A stretch of 43,144 nt of DNA, taken from positions 1 to 43,144 of the forward strand of contig JAJYDQ010000035.1 in NCBI GenBank assembly GCA_021777225.1, read 5' to 3'. Source of the stretch: Deltaproteobacteria bacterium (GTDB taxonomy: Bacteria > Desulfobacterota > Desulfomonilia > Desulfomonilales > Desulfomonilaceae). Positions 1-7,258 of the stretch are shown piece after piece. Position 1 is the first letter of the stretch; every line of letters starts with the position of its first letter. A program made the translations under genes and the position numbers. Below the pieces are notes generated by a model. That model was not told where the DNA came from and did no database searches. It saw only the letters and a list, made by a program, of their open reading frames with translations.

Positions 1-7
1 TTGTTTC

Positions 8-736
8 ATGATGGGTTCGGATTCAGCGATTCAAGGTCAATCCCTCACAAAGATTTATGGCAGTGGAAACGCTGAAGTGACGGGCATGGAAGATGTGACT
101 TTTTCTCTGTCAATTGGAGAAGTTGTAGGGTTGCTTGGACCCAGCGGATCTGGTAAATCAACCTTGCTCACTATTATGGGCCTCATAAACGCGCCAACTT
201 CGGGTAAACTTCTCATAGGAAAAGTCCTCGTTACGGACGGACCTGTCGCCAAAGTCAATCTGCGGGCATATCGTCGGAAATTTATTGGTTATGTTTTGCA
301 AAAAACAAATTTAATACCCTTCCTAACAGCGGTAGAGAATGTGCAGCTAGCCCTGGAAATTAACGACGTTTCAGGTCGAGCTGCTCGTAGCAGAGCCATC
401 GAGTTATTAGAGAGCCTGGATGTAGTCCATCGAAGTGGCAATTTGCCTTACATGTTGTCCGGCGGGGAACAGCAAAGGGTAGCGATAGCCCGCGCCCTTG
501 CCAACAAACCTATGCTTGTGCTGGCCGACGAACCTACAGCCGCCTTGGATAGCGTCAGGGGCCGACAAGTGATGGAACTGTTCCGGACTGTAGCTCGAGA
601 ATATGGTACCACGGTTATGGTGGCTACCCATGACCATCGCAGCCTGGATATTTTTGACCGTATCCTCGAAATGGAGGACGGTAAACTGCGTTCCCAGAAA
701 CAGGCCAACAAAGACTCTCATATCGATCAAGATTAA
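8..736 (+). CDS. ABC transporter ATP-binding protein, MacB/LolD/DevA type
   Basis: A 242-residue ATPase that would power a MacB- or DevC-like membrane permease, a group that handles lipoproteins, peptides or efflux through a TolC-type channel. Visible motifs are Walker A GPSGSGKST (44-52), Q-loop Gln near 98, signature LSGGEQQR (150-157), Walker B and D-loop LADEPTAALD (172-181) and the switch His at 208. The length fits the family. ATG codons at 8 and 11 are both possible starts. No permease follows, so the partner genes would lie upstream, outside the window. The TolC-like gene at 3.7-5.2 kb is a possible but unproven partner. The transported substrate cannot be told from this subunit. Confidence 0.9.
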   Translation: MMGSDSAIQGQSLTKIYGSGNAEVTGMEDVTFSLSIGEVVGLLGPSGSGKSTLLTIMGLINAPTSGKLLIGKVLVTDGPVAKVNLRAYRRKFIGYVLQKTNLIPFLTAVENVQLALEINDVSGRAARSRAIELLESLDVVHRSGNLPYMLSGGEQQRVAIARALANKPMLVLADEPTAALDSVRGRQVMELFRTVAREYGTTVMVATHDHRSLDIFDRILEMEDGKLRSQKQANKDSHIDQD

Positions 737-944
737 CTAATACTCGTCTAACGATAAGAGTTTTAATATGAACCCTGGAACTTGGATGGGTATATGAATG
801 GGTGTCCAAGTATCCCAATCCTAGGACTCTTTTGCTGAAATGGCGGGATGAATATGACTAACGGGAGCAACTGTTCAGCGATAATTATACTTGTGCATTC
901 GCTGTGGCCGTCAGGTAATGATCGCTATATTGAAATTCCCCAAT

Positions 945-2123
945 CTACAAGACAAGCGCTGATATTATTGTTCCCGCGAGAACTATCCAGAGGAGGTCCA
1001 CCTTAAAAATCAATCCGACAAACGCCCCACTGGCAAGGAGAACACGGGGAAAATCCCACGAGATTTTCAAAGCGAATTGAATTGTGACAGCCAGAAGGAG
1101 TCCCACAAAAGAACACAGAATTCCTTCAACGGCGTTGTTGAAGTAACGGGAACTCTTTATCACATTCAAATAGGAAGCAGAGCAAACGACAATCAAGAAG
1201 GAAGGTAAAAACACACTAATCGTTGCAATTAACCCTCCAAGAGGACCGTACAACAAGTATCCCACAAACGTCGCGGTTATAACAACCGGCCCTGGTGTTA
1301 CCTGTCCCAATGCAATTCCATTCATGAGAGTCGAGCTATCCAACCAAGACCGAACCTCAACTATTTCATGGTACATCAGAGGTACCGAGGCGAATCCTCC
1401 GCCGAAAGCAAATAAATCTATCCGTGCCATGACGGCGGTGACATCGAATAGCTTCTGATTACACAGGTAGAGAAAAGTAAATCCAAAAACCACGACAATC
1501 AAAAGTGACAGAACACTCCTTGGGGATAGGACTTTCACTGTTGATGCAATTCTCTGATGGACCTGAGGCTGTCCACGATAGAGCAGAACCCCCAATATGG
1601 CAGTTATGAAAATCACAGTGATTGGATTCGTTCCTAGCCCAAAAGTGATAGCGGCAAAGCCAACAATGATTACGCTCCTCCAATTCTTCAAAGACGTTTT
1701 GCCAAATGACAACGTGGCATTGGCAATGACCGCCACGACTATGGGTTGAAGACCGTTAAACACCGAAACTGCTGTCGGCAAAGTATGCGTTTTCGTATAT
1801 AGCGCCGACAGGGTCATCATAAGGAGGAACGCAGGTAAACCAAACCCCACAAAACAAACCATAGCTCCTTTTATACCGTGAATTATTAGCCCCACATAAG
1901 CAGCCATTTGCATTGCGGTTGCCCCTGGCACGACCTGACAGAGAGCTGTCCCGTCGCGAAAGGATTCATCGTCAAGCCATTGATTATTTCCCACAGCCAT
2001 CTTGCGAATGTAGGCTATCATGGCTGGACCACCAAACGCTGTTAGCCCCAACCTCAGGAACGAAATGAACAGGAGAGACAAGGAGGGAGCATCATTGGGT
2101 CTATTCGGACAACAACTCTTCAT
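945..2123 (-). CDS. chrA: Chromate transporter, ChrA/CHR family (two-domain)
   Basis: A 392-residue polytopic inner membrane protein with two CHR domains. The first begins near residue 22 with a GLTAFGGP motif. The second begins near residue 235 with a DLFAFGGGFASVPL segment followed by GQVTPGPVV. This duplicated layout is typical of long-chain CHR proteins, which export chromate in exchange or symport; the substrate of many members is untested. It is transcribed away from tunR, and the shared 287-base control region holds a perfect inverted repeat next to a TATAAT-like box on this strand. Because its neighbours are a tungstate regulator and importer, export of tungstate or molybdate is a reasonable alternative (inference). 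The ATG at 2123 has only a weak ribosome site. Confidence 0.88.
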   Translation of the reverse strand: MKSCCPNRPNDAPSLSLLFISFLRLGLTAFGGPAMIAYIRKMAVGNNQWLDDESFRDGTALCQVVPGATAMQMAAYVGLIIHGIKGAMVCFVGFGLPAFLLMMTLSALYTKTHTLPTAVSVFNGLQPIVVAVIANATLSFGKTSLKNWRSVIIVGFAAITFGLGTNPITVIFITAILGVLLYRGQPQVHQRIASTVKVLSPRSVLSLLIVVVFGFTFLYLCNQKLFDVTAVMARIDLFAFGGGFASVPLMYHEIVEVRSWLDSSTLMNGIALGQVTPGPVVITATFVGYLLYGPLGGLIATISVFLPSFLIVVCSASYLNVIKSSRYFNNAVEGILCSFVGLLLAVTIQFALKISWDFPRVLLASGAFVGLIFKVDLLWIVLAGTIISALVL

Positions 2124-2240
2124 TAACTTAGATTTCCGAATTTTCTAAAAAATCGGCGCAGGCGAAGATTTATTTCTGGCCGCATAGTTAGGATCTCCTT
2201 CCTGGCGAAAAACTCTCATAGGAACTTCAAAGCAAAGATC

Positions 2241-2258
2241 GTCTATTTCATAATAGAC
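2241..2258. promoter_or_regulatory. Perfect inverted repeat in the chrA-tunR control region (candidate TunR operator)
   Basis: GTCTATTtcatAATAGAC is a perfect 7-bp dyad with a 4-base centre. Its flanks continue the similarity: the right arm read inward is TCGTGTCTATT. On the minus strand a TATAAT-like box (complement of 2262-2267) lies directly upstream, so a bound protein would cover the chrA start site. A related arm occurs in the TSUP leader (9154-9184) and near the tupA promoter (5346-5372). Binding by TunR is inferred. Confidence 0.45.
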
Positions 2259-2334
2259 ACGATTATAATTTAATTAGTGTCACTAGTATTAAAAGATACA
2301 ATTGCCAGCGTCAAGCGTTTTCTCAGTTTTGTTG

Positions 2335-2356
2335 TAGCAATTATGTTAGCAATTAT
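2335..2356 (+). repeat. Tandem direct repeat TAGCAATTAT upstream of tunR
   Basis: Two exact copies of TAGCAATTAT at 2335-2344 and 2347-2356, with a 12-base period (about one helical turn), 55 bases before the tunR start. It could be a binding site for a second regulator or for autoregulation. AT-rich DNA makes a chance repeat possible. Confidence 0.4.
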
Positions 2357-2410
2357 TGGTCACTCTCATGGAACGTGGTAATATGAGACATCATCCAGTT
2401 TTTCATCAAG

Positions 2411-3544
2411 ATGCCGAGGAATAGAACTTTACATATGGATACTCTCAAAAGTTCCAAATTGTCTGACTCCAGGTCCGATAGTTTCAATTCAAGACTACTG
2501 AACCCTGCAAGGATTTATACGGTCCAGGATAATGCGAGATTCCTTGATCCAACTCAGCTTTCTAAATTGGAACAAGCTTTCCGTTCATGGTCCGATGTTT
2601 CGACGTTCCCTCAGATACGCTCTTCTAGAAAACGTATTTTGCTGATTTTTCTACTGATTCGTTATACCGGAGCCAGACTTAATGAAGTATTGACTCTTGA
2701 TCTCAGCAAACAGTTTGACATTTCTAAACGTGTCATCCGGTATGACAATCTCAAGTCAACCAAGGGTTTAGGCCAACGAGAAGTTCAGATTTCATCGGAA
2801 TTGGTTGCCGAGATGCAAGCTATTTTGAATGAACCAGCTTTTATTAAACAGGTGGGTTCAGCGTTAAAAGTGGACATGGGGCATGTCCGACGCAAGTTTT
2901 ATGAACGATGCCTAGCCTGCGGTTTTCCAAAAAATCTCGGTTCGCCAAATGGTATTCGTAGGGCTAGAGCCATCGAATTGATGCGGGATAATGTGCCTTT
3001 GCCCGTGGTCCAACATATGCTTGGCCATTTGACACCCAATCCGACAGCAGCCTTGGTGACTTTTTCAGACGAAGATATCCATCAGGTGGAGAGGCATTTC
3101 ATCGAACGAGAGAGCCAAAGGAAAACCAGCGCTCGGAATGAATTTTTTGGTAAAATCACAAATATTCGAAAGGGAGATATTCAATCACAGATAGAATTAA
3201 TCACTGTGAGTGGCGCTGCAATAACCACGGTAATTACCAACAATAGCCTGAAAAGGTTGGGGTTAAAAATTGGCTCATTGATTACAGCAGAGGTTAAAGC
3301 GCCGTGGGTCATGTTGCAAAAGACTCATGTTCGGCCCATGTGCTCGGCTGAAAACATCTTTAGCGGCACGGTGACTCAAATTCAGCGCGGCAAGCTCACC
3401 ACTGAATTTATTGTTCGAATACACGACGGAACAGAGGTATGCTCCTTGGTCACCGAAAAGCACAGGCGTGAACTCGATATTAATGAAAGAGATGACGTCT
3501 GGGTCATGTTCAACAGCTTTGCCGTAATCCTACATGTAGATTAA
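2411..3544 (+). CDS. tunR: TunR-family tungstate/molybdate-responsive regulator (dead tyrosine recombinase fold + two Mop/TOBE domains)
   Basis: A 377-residue fusion. Residues about 40-225 resemble the XerC/XerD catalytic domain: TGARLNE (86-92) holds the first Arg box and MLGH (203-206) the late His box. The HxxR box reads NGIR (180-183), so the His is lost, and the nucleophile Tyr region reads ALVTFSDE (214-221) with no Tyr. Recombination is therefore unlikely and DNA binding is the probable remaining role. Residues about 240-304 and 311-375 are two Mop (TOBE) domains of the kind that bind molybdate or tungstate in ModE. This matches the TunR family, reported to activate mod transport genes and repress TSUP transporter genes in sulfate-reducing deltaproteobacteria. 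Both types of target (tupABC, TSUP) lie within 6 kb. ATG 2411 lacks a clear ribosome site; ATG 2435 is an alternative. Confidence 0.85.
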   Translation: MPRNRTLHMDTLKSSKLSDSRSDSFNSRLLNPARIYTVQDNARFLDPTQLSKLEQAFRSWSDVSTFPQIRSSRKRILLIFLLIRYTGARLNEVLTLDLSKQFDISKRVIRYDNLKSTKGLGQREVQISSELVAEMQAILNEPAFIKQVGSALKVDMGHVRRKFYERCLACGFPKNLGSPNGIRRARAIELMRDNVPLPVVQHMLGHLTPNPTAALVTFSDEDIHQVERHFIERESQRKTSARNEFFGKITNIRKGDIQSQIELITVSGAAITTVITNNSLKRLGLKIGSLITAEVKAPWVMLQKTHVRPMCSAENIFSGTVTQIQRGKLTTEFIVRIHDGTEVCSLVTEKHRRELDINERDDVWVMFNSFAVILHVD

Positions 3545-3563
3545 GAGACTTTGGCAGTCTCTT
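3543..3563 (+). terminator. Hairpin directly after tunR, possible terminator
   Basis: AAGAGACT-ttggc-AGTCTCTT, a perfect 8-bp stem with a 5-base loop that begins inside the tunR stop codon. No U-run follows, so it is either an inefficient terminator or a transcript-stabilising end. It sits between convergent tunR and the TolC-like gene and could serve both. Confidence 0.45.
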
Positions 3564-3721
3564 GGCCAGAAAGACTGAAGCCCAACAACTCATGTAATTA
3601 GAGCTTATAAGTCAGTAGGCAAGAGGCTCAGCTGTCTTCGTTCTAGAGATTGATGCAACAGGCTTAACTGAAACACCTTTGGTAACTGGAGAGCTATTTA
3701 ATCCGGTTTCAGAGACCATTT

Positions 3722-5164
3722 CTACATCGTATTGGCGATCTTTCCAGACTTTTCCTGCCTCAGTATTCCCATTTTGCGTTCCAAAGCCGCTTGACCGATC
3801 TTGAAACCACATATTGCGACATAGTAATTGCCCTGAGCCAATTGTAACTGTCGCTGGGCGTCGAGGACCTCGACGTAGTTGGCCACCTGTTCCCTATAGC
3901 GGTTCATGTTGATGCGGAAGTTTTCACTCTGGAATTCTACAGCAGCTTTGTTGTCCGCAATATTGTAATAGTTGCGCTGCATTTCGTCATATGCCTGCTT
4001 TACCTCATTCATGATCGTTTCCACTAAGAGTTTGCGCCTGACAATAGTCGTTGCCCCCGCCGTGCGCCTTTCGGCTACAGTGGATCGCTTTCTGAACATG
4101 TCAAACGTCCAAGTTAACAACCCTTGGATCTTCCAGTCATTGAATTCTTCAGAATCTATTATGTTCCAGTCGTCATTGTATCTTGTCCCGAATAACGCGA
4201 AATCAATATTGGGAACCAAGTCAGCTTTGGCTGACTTGACCAGAGCGAGCGCTTGATCAACTGAAATATTGGCCTGCCGGATCTCGACTCTGTTGGCGGC
4301 AGCAATCGAGTATGCGTCCGGCAAGTTATATTCGCTGGGTCTATACGATATATCTTCAATTATCTTGATCGGGGTTTCCGGGGGATTCCGGAGCAAATAG
4401 TTTAAGGTGGCCTGATTCTGAGCAATATCCGAAACGGACTGAGTCCTCTGGATCATTGCTTGGGCTAGTTGCCCTCCGGTTGACAGGACGTCGACGGGGG
4501 CCACAGTGCCAGCTTCGTAAAACGTCCGCGTCTGGTAAACCAGGGCTTCGAGAGCGTGGATAGCCGCATTAGAGACTTGAAGGAGTTTCTGAGCCAGCAT
4601 CATCTGATAGTAAGCTTGGTTTACATTGAGGATCAGGTCCTGGCGGTTCGCCTCATACTGGATCGCTGAGTAATCCACTCCCATTTTGGCATATTTGTAT
4701 TCGTTGATTAGTTTTCCACCACTATATATTGGCTGCGTAATTGTGGCTGCACTAGTGAACTGACGGAATGGATCAATACGGTACGGATATGTAGGATGAA
4801 GATTGAAAGGAGCCATACGAGCAGCCTGTTGTTTGCCGGAATATCTTGAATCGTGAAAGCCATTATTAGAAATACTGTACTTTTTTAAATTATAGAATGG
4901 GTCGGGGTGACCGTATCGGTCCACAATTCCATTATATTGTGTGATAGCAAGGGGGAAAAAATCGGAAAATGCCTCACGACCCTGATATTCCTTTTCTGTT
5001 ATCGCAAGCCTCGAATCGGCCATCGTGAGGTTTCTGTCCAGAGCAATCCGGACAGCCTCATTCAAAGTAAGCGCTTGAGCGGCGTCCGAACTGTCGGACC
5101 ACACGACTAAAAGCAAGAAAAGGGCAAATAAAACGGTCTCTGATAGAGACCAGAGTCTGCTCAT
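3722..5164 (-). CDS. TolC family outer membrane efflux protein
   Basis: A 480-residue protein with an N-terminal signal peptide (hydrophobic core about 9-22, likely cleavage after SDAAQA near 31). The first mature motif ALTLNEAVRIALDRN is the usual start of the OEP repeat. Two OEP repeats with long helical segments follow. QANISVDQALALVKSAKADLVPN-type helices near 300 and an NRYREQVANYVEVLDAQRQL-like segment near 425 mark the ends of the repeats. It should form a trimeric barrel and periplasmic tunnel for a tripartite exporter or type I secretion. No membrane fusion protein or inner-membrane pump is adjacent. It is transcribed away from tupA. The ATG is preceded by CGGAG at a long spacing of about 11 bases. 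Confidence 0.88.
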   Translation of the reverse strand: MSRLWSLSETVLFALFLLLVVWSDSSDAAQALTLNEAVRIALDRNLTMADSRLAITEKEYQGREAFSDFFPLAITQYNGIVDRYGHPDPFYNLKKYSISNNGFHDSRYSGKQQAARMAPFNLHPTYPYRIDPFRQFTSAATITQPIYSGGKLINEYKYAKMGVDYSAIQYEANRQDLILNVNQAYYQMMLAQKLLQVSNAAIHALEALVYQTRTFYEAGTVAPVDVLSTGGQLAQAMIQRTQSVSDIAQNQATLNYLLRNPPETPIKIIEDISYRPSEYNLPDAYSIAAANRVEIRQANISVDQALALVKSAKADLVPNIDFALFGTRYNDDWNIIDSEEFNDWKIQGLLTWTFDMFRKRSTVAERRTAGATTIVRRKLLVETIMNEVKQAYDEMQRNYYNIADNKAAVEFQSENFRINMNRYREQVANYVEVLDAQRQLQLAQGNYYVAICGFKIGQAALERKMGILRQEKSGKIANTM

Positions 5165-5253
5165 ATTCTATGAAACTCCGTGTATGACTCAAGCAATTAT
5201 TTACTTTATCAACTTATTATAAGTCACAATGGCTATTATTATTTTACTGATAC

Positions 5254-5273
5254 AATACATATTATACTGTATT
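5254..5273 (-). promoter_or_regulatory. Inverted repeat over the -10 box of the TolC-like gene
   Basis: AATACA at 5254-5259 and TGTATT at 5268-5273 form a 6-bp dyad separated by 8 bases. The minus-strand TATAAT box lies inside it, which is a classic repressor position. No binding protein can be named from the sequence. Confidence 0.35.
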
Positions 5274-5290
5274 ATGGATACCTTAGTTAA
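5261..5290 (-). promoter_or_regulatory. Sigma-70-like promoter of the TolC-like gene
   Basis: On the minus strand, TTAACT (complement of 5285-5290), an 18-base spacer and TATAAT (complement of 5261-5266). The predicted transcript would start near 5254 and have a leader of about 90 bases. Confidence 0.5.
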
Positions 5291-5345
5291 TATATTTATA
5301 GTAAGTCAAGAAAAAACAAGACATCGTGGAAAGGGCAATATGCCA

Positions 5346-5372
5346 CGTCTAAAATGACGCATTAATGAGACG
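5346..5372. promoter_or_regulatory. Interrupted dyad upstream of the tupA promoter (candidate TunR site)
   Basis: CGTCT at 5346-5350 and AGACG at 5368-5372 are inverted arms 17 bases apart. They end 22 bases before the -35 box, a position suited to activation. The arms, extended outward as CCACGTCT and TAGCGTCT, resemble the arms near tunR and in the TSUP leader. Their spacing is about 7 bases longer than at those two sites, which weakens the match. Confidence 0.3.
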
Positions 5373-5394
5373 CTACGAGTAATCAAATTACAAA

Positions 5395-5424
5395 TTGACA
5401 CAAGGTAACCTGGACCTTTATTTT
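5395..5424 (+). promoter_or_regulatory. Sigma-70-like promoter of tupABC
   Basis: TTGACA (5395-5400), an 18-base spacer and TATTTT (5419-5424). A short GTAATcaaATTAC dyad at 5379-5391 lies just upstream. Transcription would begin near 5431. Confidence 0.5.
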
Positions 5425-5613
5425 GTTGCTTACAATAATGAAAAAGAACAGCATTATGGAGATGGTTAGATTTTTGCTTTCAACTTTCAGGTATGGATGA
5501 CAAAATGGTTTTGGGGCTTACTGTCGAGAAAATTAGCCGAGATTTCAAATGTTTTAGGTCTTTGGCGCCAATGACAGATCTTGCTCTAAGTCAAAATTAG
5601 CAAGGAGTTCGAC

Positions 5614-6423
5614 ATGAAAAATTTGTCCAGATTTGTTTGTGTTGTTGTTATGTTACTTGCATTTTCGTCAATAGGTTTGTGTGAAACACGCCTCAGGATG
5701 AGCACCACTACAAGCACTGAGAACTCAGGGCTTTTAAAAGTCCTATTGCCGCATTTTGAAAAGGAGAACAATCTCAAAGTAGACGTAATCTCTGTTGGAA
5801 CCGGTAAGGCTCTTAAACTCGGAGAAAACGGTGATGTAGATGTCGTCCTTGTTCACTCCAGGCCAGCGGAAGACAAATTTGTTTCCGAAGGCTTTGGTGT
5901 GGGTAGACGTGATGTAATGTATAATGATTTTATCATAATAGGCCCTAAAAATGATCCGGCGAAGATTAAGGATCTCAAATCCGCTACTGCAGCTTTCAAG
6001 AAAATTGCTGAAGCAAAAGCGCTCTTCATATCAAGAGGCGATGATTCAGGGACCAACATGAAAGAAAAAGCTATTTGGAAAACCGCTGGTATAATGCCTA
6101 AGGGCCCTTGGTACATAGAAGCTGGCAAAGGCATGGGCGCAGTTTTACAGATGGCGAATGAGACAAACGCATACACGCTTACCGACAGAGCCACATTCAT
6201 TTCATATGAGAACAAGACAGATTTGGTGATACTTGTCCAAGGGGACAAAAGTTTGTTCAATCCGTATGGAGTAATTGCGGTTAATCCCAAAAAGCGCCCA
6301 AATGTCCAGTACGCGTTGGCAAAGAAATTTATAGATTTCATTACCGGCCCGGAAGGCCAGAAAATAATCGCTGATTACAAACTTAACGGTAAACAGTTGT
6401 TCTTCCCTGATGCAAAGAAATAA
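5614..6423 (+). CDS. tupA: Tungstate ABC transporter substrate-binding protein TupA
   Basis: A 269-residue periplasmic binding protein with a signal peptide of about 24 residues. The mature N-terminus carries STTTSTENSGLL (30-41), the TTTS signature of TupA/WtpA-type oxyanion binders. The following DVDVVLVHSRPAE stretch near residue 73 and the MYNDFIIIGP segment near 105 are also typical of TupA. It captures tungstate with high affinity and delivers it to TupBC. The ATG has a good AAGGAG ribosome site 6 bases upstream. It is the first gene of tupABC, and a strong hairpin follows before tupB, suggesting the binding protein is made in excess. Control by TunR is likely from context. Confidence 0.93.
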   Translation: MKNLSRFVCVVVMLLAFSSIGLCETRLRMSTTTSTENSGLLKVLLPHFEKENNLKVDVISVGTGKALKLGENGDVDVVLVHSRPAEDKFVSEGFGVGRRDVMYNDFIIIGPKNDPAKIKDLKSATAAFKKIAEAKALFISRGDDSGTNMKEKAIWKTAGIMPKGPWYIEAGKGMGAVLQMANETNAYTLTDRATFISYENKTDLVILVQGDKSLFNPYGVIAVNPKKRPNVQYALAKKFIDFITGPEGQKIIADYKLNGKQLFFPDAKK

Positions 6424-6499
6424 TTCATTGGAACGCTCAAAAAGCACTCCCGGTCTTTTGAGTTCAAGAGCATGCTAAAAAGCTGGGAAATGGTTTTCC

Positions 6500-6535
6500 A
6501 GGACAAGAACAAGGGAATAGTTCCCCTTGTTCTCC
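6500..6535 (+). terminator. Strong intergenic hairpin between tupA and tupB (attenuator or mRNA-stabilising stem)
   Basis: GAACAAGGGAA (6507-6517) and TTCCCCTTGTTC (6521-6532) pair around a 3-base loop with one bulged C, and a few flanking pairs extend the stem. No U-run follows, so partial termination or protection of upstream tupA mRNA is more likely than full termination. A weaker stem CTCAAAA/TTTTGAG (6436-6462) precedes it. Confidence 0.6.
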
Positions 6536-6544
6536 ATTTATAAG

Positions 6545-7258
6545 GTGTCTCAAAGGTCCAGTACTTTGCAGTTTCTTTTAGATTCATTTCATGAGGCCTT
6601 TCTTCTACTTCTACATCTAGACCCCGAAGTTTTTCAGATTGTATGGCTCTCTATAACAGTATCCTTCTGGTCCACTATTTTTTCAGCTTCCATAGGGATC
6701 CCCGTGGGCGCTCTGTTAGCGCTCAAGGATTTCAGGGGTAAATCCATTCTCCTGTTACTCCTCAACACCACAATGGCAGCCCCAACTGTCGTGATAGGTC
6801 TTTTCTGCTATGTTCTGCTCAGTAGAATCGGACCACTAGGATCACTGGGTCTTTTGTTTACACCGTCAGGAATGGTGTTTGGACTCTTCATACTGGCGAC
6901 CCCCATTGCAGCCAATCTTTCCGTTGCAGCGATAGAGAGTTTGGACAAGCGCCTCATGTTAACATGCGAACTCTTGGGAGCGTCTCCGGTTCAGCAGTTT
7001 TGGCTGGTCATTAAAGAAGCCCGTTTTGCCGTGATGGCCGCAGTTGTTATCGCGTTTGGAAGAATTATCTCAGAGCTTGGGATTGCAATGATGCTTGGGG
7101 GAAATATCCGAGGATTTACCAGGACAATGACTACCGCTATAGCATTGGAAACTTCGAAGGGCGAATTCGAGTTGGGGTTGGCCCTGGGCTTTGTCCTGAT
7201 GGCGGTTGCGCTCTTCATCAACGGTCTCCTCTTCCTGGTCCAGAAAGAACACTCTTGA
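6545..7258 (+). CDS. tupB: Tungstate ABC transporter permease TupB
   Basis: Inner membrane permease with about five to six membrane segments. It carries the binding-protein-dependent permease (EAA) loop ELLGASPVQQFWLVIKEAR, which contacts the ATPase, followed by AFGRIISELGIAMMLGGNI, typical of TupB. The frame is open from TTG 6527, but that codon lies inside the 6500-6535 hairpin. I prefer GTG 6545; TTG 6566, behind AAAGG, is also possible, so the first 6-13 residues are uncertain. The stop overlaps the tupC start (TGATG), indicating translational coupling. Confidence 0.88.
   Translation: MSQRSSTLQFLLDSFHEAFLLLLHLDPEVFQIVWLSITVSFWSTIFSASIGIPVGALLALKDFRGKSILLLLLNTTMAAPTVVIGLFCYVLLSRIGPLGSLGLLFTPSGMVFGLFILATPIAANLSVAAIESLDKRLMLTCELLGASPVQQFWLVIKEARFAVMAAVVIAFGRIISELGIAMMLGGNIRGFTRTMTTAIALETSKGEFELGLALGFVLMAVALFINGLLFLVQKEHS

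Larger units (their letters stand above)
5165..5613. other. 449-base divergent control region between the TolC-like gene and tupA
   Basis: AT-rich and without a convincing gene. It holds a minus-strand promoter for the TolC-like gene, an inverted repeat over that promoter, an interrupted dyad with CGTCT arms, a plus-strand promoter for tupA and a tupA leader of about 185 bases. The leader has a small stem (ATAATG at 5436-5441 pairing with CATTAT near 5453-5458), but I recognise no known riboswitch in it. Confidence 0.6.

Noticed and set aside
2411-3544. Phage integrase or mobile element
   Set aside because: The catalytic Tyr and HxxR His are absent, two Mop domains follow, and there are no att sites, tRNA junction or phage genes nearby.
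3612-3812. 66-codon minus-strand frame over the end of the TolC-like gene
   Set aside because: A different frame from the clear OEP gene, with no ribosome site; a frameshift of the TolC C-terminus was considered but the 480-residue length is normal.
5431-5613. Moco-type riboswitch in the tupA leader
   Set aside because: Only a small stem is visible and none of the Moco RNA features I know are present.
6527-6529. TTG start for tupB
   Set aside because: It lies within a strong hairpin and lacks a free ribosome site.
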